This document shows positions 30,757-39,716 of a stretch of DNA of 64,000 nucleotides, one piece after another. The DNA is taken from contig NZ_AP022848.1 in the NCBI RefSeq assembly GCF_011764485.1, positions 2,818,001 through 2,882,000 of the forward strand. The letters run 5' to 3'. A program made the position numbers and the translations under genes. The notes below the pieces were generated by a model, which was given only the letters and a program-made list of their open reading frames with translations, ran no database searches and was not told the DNA's origin. Each line of letters begins with the position of its first letter. Position 1 is the first letter of the stretch. The DNA comes from Bosea sp. ANAM02. GTDB lineage: Bacteria > Pseudomonadota > Alphaproteobacteria > Rhizobiales > Beijerinckiaceae.

Positions 30757-32120
30757 GCGCTGACATCCTGGTAGTGGACGACGAAGTCGATATCCGCGAT
30801 CTGGTCGCCGGCCTGCTGGAGGACGAGGGCTACAGGACCCGCAAGGCGGGCTCCGCCGACGAGGCGCTGGCCGCGATCGCATCGCGCCGGCCGAATCTCG
30901 TCTTCCTCGACATCTGGCTGCAGGGCAGTCGGCTCGACGGACTCCAGGTGCTGGAGCTGATCAAGGAGAACCATCCCGATCTCGCGGTGGTGATGATCTC
31001 CGGCCACGGCAATATCGAGACCGCGGTCTCGGCCATCAAGAGCGGCGCCTACGACTTCATCGAGAAGCCGTTCAAGGCCGACCGGCTGGTGCTGGTCGCC
31101 GAGCGGGCGCTGGAGGCGTCGCGCCTGCGCCGCGAGGTCCGCGAACTCAAGACCCGCTCGGTCCAGGCCGACCGGATCGTCGGGCGCACCACGGTGGTCA
31201 ATCAGCTCCGACAGACGATCGAGCGCGTCGCGCCGACCAATGCCCGTGTGCTGATCACCGGCGAGCCGGGCTGCGGCAAGGAACTGGCGGCGCGCACGCT
31301 GCACGGCGCCTCGACCCGGTCCAGCGGCCCCTTCGTCGTCATCAACGCGGCGACGATCACGCCCGAGACGATGGAGGAGGAGCTGTTCGGCGTCGAGGGC
31401 GGCGACGGTCGATCGCGCCGGATCGGCGCGCTCGAGGAGGCGCATGGCGGCTCGCTCTATATCGACGAGATCGGCGACATGCCGCGCGAGACGCAGAACC
31501 GCATCCTGCGGGTGCTGGTCGACCAGAATTTCCAGCGCGTCGGCGGCGCGACGCGCGTCCATGTCGATGTCCGCGTGATTTCCTCGTCGAGCCGCGATCT
31601 CGCGCAGCTCATCGCGGACGGGCATTTCCGCGAGGACCTCTATCACCGCCTCAGCGTCGTGCCGATCAAGGTGCCGCCGCTCTCGGAGCGGCGCGAGGAC
31701 GTGCCTGAGCTGATCGAGTTCTTCATGGAGCAGATCTCGGTCGCCAGCGGCCTGCCGAAGCGCCAGATCGGCAGCGACGCCATGGCGGTGCTGCAGTCGC
31801 ATGAATGGCCCGGCAACATCCGCGAACTGCGCAACAATGTCGAACGCCTGATGATCCTGACCAAGGGTGACCCGACGGCCGAGGTGACGATCGAGATGCT
31901 GCCGGCCGAGGTCGGCGCGATGGTGCCGACGACGCCGTCCGGCTCCGGCGGCGAGCGCCTGATGAGCCTGCCGCTGCGCGACGCCCGCGAGATCTTCGAG
32001 CGCGAATACCTGATCGCGCAGATCGCGCGCTTCTCCGGCAACATCTCGCGCACGGCCGAGTTCATCGGTATGGAGCGCTCGGCCCTGCACCGGAAGCTGA
32101 AGTCGCTGGGCGTCGGCTGA
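30753..32120 (+). CDS. ntrX: response regulator NtrX
   Basis: 455 residues. Receiver domain (acceptor Asp in LVFLDIWLQGS), AAA+ domain with Walker A GEPGCGKELAAR and Walker B GGSLYIDEIGDMP, and a C-terminal Fis helix-turn-helix (SRTAEFIGMERSALHRKL). The loop where NtrC has GAFTGA reads GVEGGDGRSRRIGALEEA here, so the sigma-54 contact motif is missing. This agrees with the view of NtrX in several alphaproteobacteria as a sigma-70-type regulator. Confidence 0.96.
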   Translation: MSADILVVDDEVDIRDLVAGLLEDEGYRTRKAGSADEALAAIASRRPNLVFLDIWLQGSRLDGLQVLELIKENHPDLAVVMISGHGNIETAVSAIKSGAYDFIEKPFKADRLVLVAERALEASRLRREVRELKTRSVQADRIVGRTTVVNQLRQTIERVAPTNARVLITGEPGCGKELAARTLHGASTRSSGPFVVINAATITPETMEEELFGVEGGDGRSRRIGALEEAHGGSLYIDEIGDMPRETQNRILRVLVDQNFQRVGGATRVHVDVRVISSSSRDLAQLIADGHFREDLYHRLSVVPIKVPPLSERREDVPELIEFFMEQISVASGLPKRQIGSDAMAVLQSHEWPGNIRELRNNVERLMILTKGDPTAEVTIEMLPAEVGAMVPTTPSGSGGERLMSLPLRDAREIFEREYLIAQIARFSGNISRTAEFIGMERSALHRKLKSLGVG

Positions 32121-32402
32121 GGCTGCGTTGACATGCGATAGCGGCAGCGAGCGGCCCACTCTGGTCATGCCGGGGCGAAGCTCAAATGCGCGGCCGTCCG
32201 GCGTGCCGCGCATGCCCATTTGCACGCTACGCAGGCGGCATCGTCTAAAGTCGGCATTGCTGCACTTGCGTTGCGGGTGAAGACGACGATCTAATGGATC
32301 ATCGGTGTTCCGACGCTGGTGGAATGCGCCGCCGGCACGAAACGGAACGAATTGGATCGCTGGATTTAATCCGATCGGCGATCCCAACAACAGGGACTAC
32401 CC

Positions 32403-32651
32403 ATGGCCGCCGAGCGGGCACAGAATCTCCAGGACACCTTCCTCAACCATGTGCGCAAGCAGAAGATTCCGCTGACGATCTTCCTCGTCAACGGCGTCAA
32501 GCTGCAGGGCGTCGTCACCTGGTTCGACAATTTCTGCGTGCTGCTGCGCCGCGACGGCCATTCGCAGCTCGTCTACAAGCACGCGATCTCGACCATCATG
32601 CCCGGCCATCCGGTGCAGTTGTTCGAGCCCGAGGAAACGGACAAGAACTGA
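32403..32651 (+). CDS. hfq: RNA chaperone Hfq
   Basis: 82 residues. Sm1 region ([21 protein letters not shown] ... VNGVKLQG) and Sm2 region with [10 protein letters not shown]. The ring-forming protein pairs small RNAs with mRNAs. The 282-bp gap before it, after ntrX, probably holds its own promoter; I see only a fragment resembling the palindromic repeats there (near 32166). Confidence 0.97.
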   Translation: MAAERAQNLQDTFLNHVRKQKIPLTIFLVNGVKLQGVVTWFDNFCVLLRRDGHSQLVYKHAISTIMPGHPVQLFEPEETDKN

Positions 32652-32652
32652 T

Positions 32653-34053
32653 TTGGCTGCAAGCCACAAGGACGACAAGGACCGGGCGGCCACGCGCGTC
32701 ACAGGCGCGAAGCCGCTCGACGAGATCGAACGCGACATCGCGGCGAATACGCGCGCCTTCGTCGTAGGACCCTATCTGCAGAGGCGGGGCGTTTCGCTCG
32801 ATGCCAACCAGCGCTCCTTCGCGGCGCGGCTGGACGAGGCCGTCGGCCTGGCGGCCGCGATCGACCTGACCGTCGTCGAGCCGGTACAGGTGCTGCTGAC
32901 GGCGCTGCGTCCCGCGACCTATCTCGGCAAGGGCAAGGTCGAGGAGCTGGCCGAGCGCATCAAGACCGAGGAGATCGGCCTCGTCGTGATGGACTGCGCG
33001 CTGTCGCCGGTCCAGCAGCGCAATCTCGAAAAGGCCTTCGGCTGCAAGGTCATCGACCGGACCGGCCTGATCCTCGAAATCTTCGGCCGGCGCGCCCGCA
33101 CCAAGGAAGGCGCGCTGCAGGTCGAGCTGGCGCATCTCAACTACCAGAAGAGCCGTCTGGTGCGGTCCTGGACCCATCTCGAACGCCAGCGCGGCGGCTT
33201 CGGCTTCCTCGGCGGCCCGGGCGAAACCCAGATCGAAGCGGACCGCCGCATCATCCAGGAGCGGATGACCAAGATCGAGCGCGATCTGGAGAGCGTCAAG
33301 CGCACGCGCTCGCTGCATCGCGCCAGCCGGAAACGCGTGCCTTACCCGATCGTTGCGCTGGTCGGTTACACCAATGCCGGCAAGTCGACGCTGTTCAACC
33401 GCCTGACCTCGGCCGAGGTTCTGGCGCAGGACATGCTCTTCGCCACGCTCGACCCGACGGCGCGCGCGATCAAGCTGCCGCATGGCGCGCGGATCATGCT
33501 CTCCGACACGGTCGGCTTCATTTCCGACCTGCCGACGCAGCTCGTCGCCGCCTTCCGCGCCACATTGGAGGATGCGATCGAGGCCGATGTGCTGCTGCAT
33601 GTCCGCGATGTGGCCCATGAGGACACGCAGGCGCAGGCCGCCGACGTACAGGCGATCCTGCGCGACCTCGGCATCAATCCGGACGACGGCCAGCGTGTCA
33701 TCGAGGTCTGGAACAAGGCCGATCTGCTCGACCCTGCCGAGCGCGAGCGCCAGCTCGGCATCGCGACGCTGAGGCCGGACGGGGCGCGCCCGGTTCTGGT
33801 CTCAGCATTGACCGGCGAAGGCATCGAGCGCCTGACGCGGGCGATCGAGACGCGGATCGCGGCGAGTCGACCGGTCTATGCGCTGGAGCTTGCTCCGGGC
33901 GACGGCAAATCGCTCGCCTGGCTGCATGCCAATGGCGAGATACTCGAACGCCGCGACGGCGAGGATGGCGGCCTGAAGCTCGTCGTGCGCCTGCCGCCGG
34001 AACGGGAAGGGGCGTTCACGGCGCGCTTTCCGGAGGCTGAGCGGCAGGGCTGA
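32653..34053 (+). CDS. hflX: ribosome-associated GTPase HflX
   Basis: 466 residues from a TTG one base after the hfq stop, so translation is coupled. N-terminal HflX domain with [14 protein letters not shown], a coiled linker ([20 protein letters not shown]), then the G domain with [19 protein letters not shown] and NKAD. Rescues or splits stalled ribosomes; hfq-hflX is an old conserved pair. Confidence 0.95.
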   Translation: MAASHKDDKDRAATRVTGAKPLDEIERDIAANTRAFVVGPYLQRRGVSLDANQRSFAARLDEAVGLAAAIDLTVVEPVQVLLTALRPATYLGKGKVEELAERIKTEEIGLVVMDCALSPVQQRNLEKAFGCKVIDRTGLILEIFGRRARTKEGALQVELAHLNYQKSRLVRSWTHLERQRGGFGFLGGPGETQIEADRRIIQERMTKIERDLESVKRTRSLHRASRKRVPYPIVALVGYTNAGKSTLFNRLTSAEVLAQDMLFATLDPTARAIKLPHGARIMLSDTVGFISDLPTQLVAAFRATLEDAIEADVLLHVRDVAHEDTQAQAADVQAILRDLGINPDDGQRVIEVWNKADLLDPAERERQLGIATLRPDGARPVLVSALTGEGIERLTRAIETRIAASRPVYALELAPGDGKSLAWLHANGEILERRDGEDGGLKLVVRLPPEREGAFTARFPEAERQG

Positions 34054-34070
34054 CGACGGCCGTTCACAAG

Positions 34071-34169
34071 CGTCATTCTCGGGCGGAGCGAAGCGCAGAC
34101 CCGAGAATCTCTACCCGCAGAGAGCGCGCTTTCGTTTCCGAGATGCTCGGGTCAAGCCCGACCATGACG
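34071..34169. repeat. long palindromic intergenic repeat, inverted copy
   Basis: Starts CGTCATTCTCGGGCGGAGCG and ends GGTCAAGCCCGACCATGACG: the same family as 10174, in the opposite orientation, between the convergent hflX and mazG genes. Confidence 0.85.
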
Positions 34170-34176
34170 GCTGTGG

Positions 34177-35013
34177 CTATCCGGCGCTCTTCTCCCGCTT
34201 CTTCACCGTCTGCCAAAGCGCTTCCATCTCGTTGAGCGAGGCAGCGTTGATGTCGCGGCCCTCGGCTTCCAATGCCTCCTCGATTGCCTTGAAGCGGCGT
34301 TCGAACTTGGCGTTGGCGGCGGCGAGGCAGCCTTCGGGGTCGGCATCGGCATGGCGGGCGAGATTGGCGACGACGAAGAGCAGGTCGCCAATCTCCTCAT
34401 GGATCGCGGCTCGGTCACCGCCGGCGAGCGCCTCGTCGATCTCGGCTGTTTCCTCGCGGATCTTGTCGAGCACAAGCCGGGCATCGTTCCAATCGAAGCC
34501 GACGGTGGAGGCACGGGCCTGCAATTTCCAGGCGCGGGTCAGCGCCGGCAGGGTATGGGGCACGCCGGCGAGCACGCCGCGTTCCTCCGTTTGCGGCGGC
34601 AGGCCGGCGGCCTCGCGCGCGGCTGCCTTGGCAGCCTTCTCGTCAGCCTTGATCCGGTGCCAGAGCGCCTTGACCTCGGCGGGCGAAAGATCGCGCGCAT
34701 CGCCGAAGACATGCGGATGCCGGCGGATCAGCTTGGTGGTGATAGCCTCGACCACGTCGGCAAAGGCGAAGGAGCCTTCCTCCTCGCCCATCCGGGCATG
34801 GAACACCACCTGCAGCAGGAGATCGCCCAGCTCGTCCTTGAGGTCGAGCCTGTCGCCGCGGGCGATCGCGTCGGCGACCTCATAGGCCTCCTCGACGGTA
34901 TAGGGCGCGACCGAGGCGAAATCCTGCTCCAGGTCCCAGGGGCAGCCGCTTCCCGGCGTGCGCAGCGCGGCCATGATCGCGATCAGGCCGTCAATCTCGC
35001 GAGAGGGCTTCAA
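34177..35013 (-). CDS. mazG: nucleoside triphosphate pyrophosphohydrolase MazG
   Basis: 278 residues with two tandem MazG repeats: GCPWDLEQDFASVAPYTVEEAYEV with DELGDLLLQVVFH, and a second EETAEIDEAL ... EEIGDLLFVVANLARH. It hydrolyses non-canonical or excess NTPs to NMP and pyrophosphate. Minus strand, divergent from arfB across a palindromic repeat. Confidence 0.95.
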   Translation of the reverse strand: MKPSREIDGLIAIMAALRTPGSGCPWDLEQDFASVAPYTVEEAYEVADAIARGDRLDLKDELGDLLLQVVFHARMGEEEGSFAFADVVEAITTKLIRRHPHVFGDARDLSPAEVKALWHRIKADEKAAKAAAREAAGLPPQTEERGVLAGVPHTLPALTRAWKLQARASTVGFDWNDARLVLDKIREETAEIDEALAGGDRAAIHEEIGDLLFVVANLARHADADPEGCLAAANAKFERRFKAIEEALEAEGRDINAASLNEMEALWQTVKKREKSAG

Positions 35014-35041
35014 CGCTGCCTGTCTCCGTGAATTCGTGCGA

Positions 35042-35083
35042 GCATTGCGCGAAAACGGAAACCGGTTTTCGCTGAGGCAATGC
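35042..35083. repeat. 42-bp palindrome of the GCGAAAAC type
   Basis: Nested arms GCATTGC / GCAATGC and GCGAAAAC / GTTTTCGC. It is related to the palindrome at 42827-42872, and each lies 19-26 bp upstream of a start codon. Confidence 0.75.
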
Positions 35084-35108
35084 GCAAAACTTTGATAATC
35101 CTCCTCCC

Positions 35109-35528
35109 ATGATTCAAGCCACCCCGTCCATCGCGATCGACGAGAGCGAGATCGAGGAAAGTTTCGTGCGCGCCTCCGGCCCGGGCGGGCAGCACGTCAA
35201 CAAGGTGTCGAGCGCCGTCCAGATCCGCTTCGATGCGCGTCGTTCGCCGTCGCTGCCGAACGATGTCGCGATCCGCCTGATGAAGCTCGCCGGCAGCAAG
35301 CTGACGCAGGACGGGGTGATCGTCATCGTGGCGCAGGCGCATCGCAGCCAGAAGCGCAATCGCGAGGAGGCGGTGGAGCGCCTGCTGGAACTGATCAGGA
35401 CTGCCGCCGTGCGCCCGCAGGTGAGGCGCGCGACGAAGCCGACCAAGGCCTCGAAGGAACGCCGACTCGCCTCCAAGGAGAAACGCTCCGGCGTGAAGGC
35501 CGGCCGACAGAAGCCGGTTTCCGACTAG
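35109..35528 (+). CDS. arfB: alternative ribosome-rescue factor / peptidyl-tRNA hydrolase ArfB
   Basis: 139 residues. The catalytic GPGGQHVNKVSSAV loop contains the GGQ of release factors; the basic C-terminal tail (KASKERRLASKEKRSGVKAGRQ) fits the mRNA-entry tunnel of stalled ribosomes. No codon-recognition domain, so it is ArfB rather than RF1/RF2. Followed by recX one base later. Confidence 0.94.
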   Translation: MIQATPSIAIDESEIEESFVRASGPGGQHVNKVSSAVQIRFDARRSPSLPNDVAIRLMKLAGSKLTQDGVIVIVAQAHRSQKRNREEAVERLLELIRTAAVRPQVRRATKPTKASKERRLASKEKRSGVKAGRQKPVSD

Positions 35529-35529
35529 C

Positions 35530-36090
35530 ATGGCGGAGGAGAGCGACAGGCGAGGGCAGGGGGCACGCCCTGCGCGGGCTCCGCGCCGGATCACGCCGGA
35601 CTATCTCCAGCGCGCGGCGATGCATTATCTCGAGCGCTATTCGGCGCCGGCCGCGCAACTGCGCCGCGTGCTGGCACGCAAGATCGCCCTGAGCTGCCGC
35701 CATCACGGCGAGACCCCGGCAGCGCATGCGGCAACTCTCGACGAGGTCGTGGCACGCTGCATCGCATCCGGGCTGATCGACGATCGCCGCTTCGCCGAGG
35801 CGCGAGCGTCGACCCTGCGCCGGAGAGGCCAATCACAGCGTGCCGTCGCGGCCAGGCTCTCCGCCAAGGGCATTTCGCGCGACCTCGTCGGAGAGATTGC
35901 ATGCGGCGAAGCGGCGGACGAGCTTGCCGCTGCGCGGATTGCTGCGAAGCGACGGCGGCTCGGCCCCTGGCGGCGCCAGGAGACACGTGCCGAATTCCGG
36001 CAGAGGGATCTCGCGGCGCTGGCCCGGCTCGGCTTCGACTATGCGACGGCGCGCGCCGCTATCGACGGCGAGGCCGAGCCAGCGCCCTGA
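35530..36090 (+). CDS. recX: RecX-family recombination regulator
   Basis: 186 residues. Helical repeats with ITPDYLQRAAMHYLERYSA, SGLIDDRRFAEARASTLRRRGQS and KGISRDLVGE match RecX/OraA, which binds and restrains RecA filaments. Its ATG lies one base beyond the arfB stop. No recA nearby. The last 40 residues are basic and then acidic; length is normal for alphaproteobacterial RecX. Confidence 0.85.
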   Translation: MAEESDRRGQGARPARAPRRITPDYLQRAAMHYLERYSAPAAQLRRVLARKIALSCRHHGETPAAHAATLDEVVARCIASGLIDDRRFAEARASTLRRRGQSQRAVAARLSAKGISRDLVGEIACGEAADELAAARIAAKRRRLGPWRRQETRAEFRQRDLAALARLGFDYATARAAIDGEAEPAP

Positions 36091-36109
36091 GGCTGCTGCG
36101 CTGCCGGGC

Positions 36110-37084
36110 TCACTCCAGCTTGACCTGCGCCTCCTTAACGACCTTGCCCCAGCGCTCGACCTCGGCCGTGACGAACTTGCCGAACTCCTCGCCCGTCAGG
36201 CTCGGCATCGGCGAGCCGTTCTTCTTCCAGGCGGCCTCGATCGCCGGTGTCTTGAGGGTCTTCTGAACTTCGGCACGCATCCGGGCCACGATCTCGGGCG
36301 GCGTGCCCTTGGGCGCCCAGAGCGCATACCAGGTCGAGACCTCGAAGCCCTCCAAGCCGGCCTCCTTCGCGGTCGGCACGTCCGGCACGGCCTCGGAGCG
36401 GGTCGGCGCCGCGACCGCGAGCGCCCGCAGCGCGCCGCTCTGGATCTGAGCCGCCGAGGAGCCGAGGCCGTCGAACAGAAGGTCGACCTGTCCGGCCACC
36501 GTGTCCTGCAGGGCAGGGCCGGCGCCGCGATAGGGCACATGGGTCAGCTTGGTCTTGGTCGAGATCTGGAAGAGCTCGCCGGCGAGATGATGCGTCGTGC
36601 CGTTGCCGGCAGAGGCGAAATTCAGCTTGTCGGGGTTCTTGCGGGCGAAATCGACGAGTTCCGCAACGGTCTTGGCCTGAACCTTGCCCGGGTGAACGAC
36701 GATGACCTGCGGCGGCTGGGCGATGACCGCGATCGGGATGAAATCGGTCTGGATATTGTAGTCGAGCTTCGGATAGAGCGCCGGCGCGATGGCGTGATGC
36801 GCGGCCCCGACGAAGAAGGTGTAGCCGTCGGGCTTGGCCTTCGCGGCGGCCGAGGCGCCGACCGTGCCGCCGGCGCCGCCGCGATTCTCGATGACGATGC
36901 GCTGGCCGAGCTGCTGGTCGAGCTGGGCGGCGAGCGGCCGGGCGAAGGCATCGGTGCCGCCGCCGGCCGGGAAGGGCACGATGAAGGTGATCGGCCGTTG
37001 CGGCCAGGTATCGGCCATCGCTGGTGCGGCTGCCAGCAGCACGAAGGCAGCGGTCGTGAGGATCAGGTCTCGTTTCGTCGTCAT
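36110..37084 (-). CDS. Bug-family (tripartite tricarboxylate) substrate-binding protein
   Basis: 324 residues with a Sec signal peptide (MTTKRDLILTTAAFVLLAAA, cleavage near AMA-DTWP). WPQRPITFIVPFPAGGGTD and NRGGAGGTVG are hallmark Bug motifs. These periplasmic proteins bind carboxylates and usually serve a TctAB permease, but none is present here. The ATG at 37084 has GGGAGAAG upstream; a longer in-frame start at 37297 is not credible. Confidence 0.92.
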   Translation of the reverse strand: MTTKRDLILTTAAFVLLAAAPAMADTWPQRPITFIVPFPAGGGTDAFARPLAAQLDQQLGQRIVIENRGGAGGTVGASAAAKAKPDGYTFFVGAAHHAIAPALYPKLDYNIQTDFIPIAVIAQPPQVIVVHPGKVQAKTVAELVDFARKNPDKLNFASAGNGTTHHLAGELFQISTKTKLTHVPYRGAGPALQDTVAGQVDLLFDGLGSSAAQIQSGALRALAVAAPTRSEAVPDVPTAKEAGLEGFEVSTWYALWAPKGTPPEIVARMRAEVQKTLKTPAIEAAWKKNGSPMPSLTGEEFGKFVTAEVERWGKVVKEAQVKLE

Positions 37085-37304
37085 TGCGGATGCTTCTCCC
37101 TTGATGCGGCACTTGTGGCCCCTGCCTTCTTGGCGGGCAGGGTCTGGAAACACAGGAAGGGAAGCTGGCCGTGCCGCCGGATAAGGTAATGCCGCGCACG
37201 GCCGATGCGACCCGAAGGCCTGGATGCACGCCCGCGGCCCAGCCCGGGCCATGGGCAGATATGGAAGAGGCCGGGCGAAGCCCGGCCTCCGAAGCAAGCC
37301 CCGG

Positions 37305-39092
37305 TCAGCTGCGATACCAGCTCGCCAGGTTCCAGGTCGTGACCTCCCAGCCGGAGATGTCGGGCGTCAGGCTGTTGGCGGAGGCGCCGACGACCGTGCG
37401 CGACAGGATCGGCAGGATGACGTTGGCCTCGCAGAAGATCTCGTTGACCTTGATCAGGAGCGCGGCGCGCTTGGCCGGATCGAGTTCCTTCTGCGCGGCC
37501 TTGTAGGCCTTGTCGGCCTCCGGATCCGAGTAGCGGGAGACGTTGCGGCCCAGCCACTTGTTCTCCTTGGTCGCAATCTCCCAGGAGACGAGCTGGTTGA
37601 GGAAGCGCTCCGGATCGGGCTGCGGCTGCGTCGTGGTGTACATCTCCATGTCGCAGTACAGCTTGGTGTAGGTGTCGGGGTTGGCGACGTCCGACGAGAA
37701 GAACACCGAGGCCGTCACCGATTTCAGCTCGAGCTCGATGCCGGCGCGTTGACAGGCCTGCTTGATGATGGCCTGGGTCTTCTGGCGCGGGGCGTTGATC
37801 GAGGTCTGGAAGACATACTTGAGCTTCTTGCCGTCCTTCTCGCGGACGCCGTCCGAGCCCTTCTTCCAGCCGGCATCGTCGAGGATCTTGTTGGCCTTCT
37901 CGATGTTGAACTCGTATTTGAGCTTGGTCGACTTGAACTGCTTGGGTTCGTTGACGAAGCTCGCGGTCGCGACGCCGCCGCGGCCATAGATGAACTTCTC
38001 GATCGAGTCGCGGTCGATCAGCAGGTTGATCGCCTGGCGCACGGCCGGATCGCTGAGCGACGGATGCTTGGTCTTGACGCTGGAGCGCTCGCCATCGACC
38101 TCGGTCCACGGATCGGTCGTGTTCAGGATGATGAACTCGACGCTGCCCGAGATCACGGCTTCGACTTTGCCGCGCCCGCCGGATTCCATGCGCTTGAGGA
38201 CCTCGTCCTCGACCTGGAGGTTCCAGGCATAGTCGTATTCGCCGGTCTGCAGCACGGCACGCGCCGCCGAGACCGCGTCGCCGCCGCCCTTGACCTCGAG
38301 GGTGTCGAATTGCGGCTTGTTCTTGACGTGGTAGTCCTCGTTGCGCGCCCCGAGCACGATGTCGCCCGGCTTGAACTCGACGAATTTGTAAGGGCCGGTG
38401 CCGACGGGCTTGAGGTTCGCGGGAGCCTCGCGCGACTTGGCTCCCTTATAGTCACCGAAATGGTGCTTCGGGATGATCATGCCGGCGACGCCGACGAAAG
38501 GATCGGCCCAGAACGGGGTCGCTTCCTTGAAGATCACCTTGATCGTATGGCTGTCGATCTTCTCGACCTTGATATTCGCGTAGGAGCCGGTGGTATAGGC
38601 CGCGGTCGCCGGATCGGCGGCATATTCCCAGGTGAAGACGACATCGTCGGCGGTCAGCGGCTTGCCGTCATGCCATTTCACGCCCTGCTTGATCTTCCAG
38701 GTCACGGTCTTGCCATCGGCGGAGAGGCCGCCATTGGTCTTGCTGGGAATTTCGGCCGCGAGCTGCGGGACGAGGTTGCCCTCTCCATCCCAGCCGGCGA
38801 GCGGCTCGTAGAACACACGGGACGCGATCTGGTCCTTGGTGCCCGAGGCGAAATGCGGGTTGAGCAGCGTCGGAGCCTGCCAGAGCAGGATCTTGAGCGG
38901 CCCGCCGCCGCCGGCCTTGGTCGGCTTGTAGGGGTCGGCCGGCTGGGCCATCGCGACGTCGTTCCAGGCGAGGATCTGGCTCGCGATCGGCGCCGTGATG
39001 CCCACGGCCGCCATCTTCTGCATGAAGGAGCGTCGCGAGAGCGTGCCGTCCTTCACATCCGCGATCAGACCACGGATCTCCTTTTCCTTCAT
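37305..39092 (-). CDS. peptide-type ABC transporter substrate-binding protein with Tat signal
   Basis: 595 residues from the ATG at 39092 (GGAGGGA ahead). A twin-arginine leader (LSRRSFMQKMAAVG, residues 18-31) is followed by the SBP_bac_5 fold, including GTGPYKFVEFKPGD and the long C-terminal lobe. It would bind peptides or similar solutes in the periplasm after Tat export. No permease or ATPase genes of the Opp/Dpp type are adjacent, so it is an orphan binding protein next to the other orphan one. Confidence 0.9.
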   Translation of the reverse strand: MKEKEIRGLIADVKDGTLSRRSFMQKMAAVGITAPIASQILAWNDVAMAQPADPYKPTKAGGGGPLKILLWQAPTLLNPHFASGTKDQIASRVFYEPLAGWDGEGNLVPQLAAEIPSKTNGGLSADGKTVTWKIKQGVKWHDGKPLTADDVVFTWEYAADPATAAYTTGSYANIKVEKIDSHTIKVIFKEATPFWADPFVGVAGMIIPKHHFGDYKGAKSREAPANLKPVGTGPYKFVEFKPGDIVLGARNEDYHVKNKPQFDTLEVKGGGDAVSAARAVLQTGEYDYAWNLQVEDEVLKRMESGGRGKVEAVISGSVEFIILNTTDPWTEVDGERSSVKTKHPSLSDPAVRQAINLLIDRDSIEKFIYGRGGVATASFVNEPKQFKSTKLKYEFNIEKANKILDDAGWKKGSDGVREKDGKKLKYVFQTSINAPRQKTQAIIKQACQRAGIELELKSVTASVFFSSDVANPDTYTKLYCDMEMYTTTQPQPDPERFLNQLVSWEIATKENKWLGRNVSRYSDPEADKAYKAAQKELDPAKRAALLIKVNEIFCEANVILPILSRTVVGASANSLTPDISGWEVTTWNLASWYRS

Positions 39093-39327
39093 AGGTCCCT
39101 CCACCATTTGAAGTGATGTGCGCCTCCGGCATTCGATGCCGTGTTGTGCTGGCGCGCCAGCAATGCATGGCCGGACGCGGGCGTCCAGTCGCCGAATGGA
39201 TGGAAATCGCTCCGCCTTGCCGGCTTTCGATCGCGCTGGCCCCTGCCGCGGGCGCTGTTCGGATAGGGCGCGCCTCCATCATCTTCCGCTTGCAAATCGG
39301 CTCTTCGCCCGGCAATGAACGCGCACC

Positions 39328-39417
39328 GGAAGGGTGGCCGAGTGGTTTAAGGCAGCGGTCTTGAAAACCGCCGTGGGTGCAAGCCCACCGTGGGTTCGAA
39401 TCCCACCCCTTCCGCCA
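39328..39417 (+). tRNA. tRNA-Ser (anticodon TGA)
   Basis: 90 bases including encoded CCA (39415-39417). Acceptor GGAAGGG / CCCTTCC, anticodon loop CTTGAAA (anticodon 39362-39364), the long variable arm typical of Ser, and T loop GGTTCGAATCC. Confidence 0.97.
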
Positions 39418-39716
39418 TCTGTTTGATCTCACGCCAGTTCACATCACCTGCGGCTCGGACAGAATCTCGACCGTGTCCTGGCGGCCACGCTGCACAGAAA
39501 AATGGCGACTGCTCATATCCCGGCGTTGACACGCGCCGCATTTCGAATGCTCCTGTGGCCGCCCAAGGGCGCAGGGATGGACTGTTCAGTGGTCCGCTTT
39601 CGAGCGGATTTTAGCGGCTTAACGATCCCTTAATGGAATTGGCCGAAAACTCGGCTTCGCTTGCCTATGGCGGCGAGCCGACAGAATGTTTTTGGCGCAG
39701 AAGCGGAATTGGCGGA

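Noticed and set aside
37224..39116. A 630-codon open frame opposite the peptide-binding protein gene
   Set aside because: Mirror of a clear SBP_bac_5 gene; no ribosome site and shadow-like composition (Asp-Leu-Gly-Arg-rich).
39347..39541. Small minus-strand frame containing a GVGFEPTVG-type peptide next to tRNA-Ser
   Set aside because: This peptide is the well-known spurious translation of the antisense strand of a tRNA-Ser gene.
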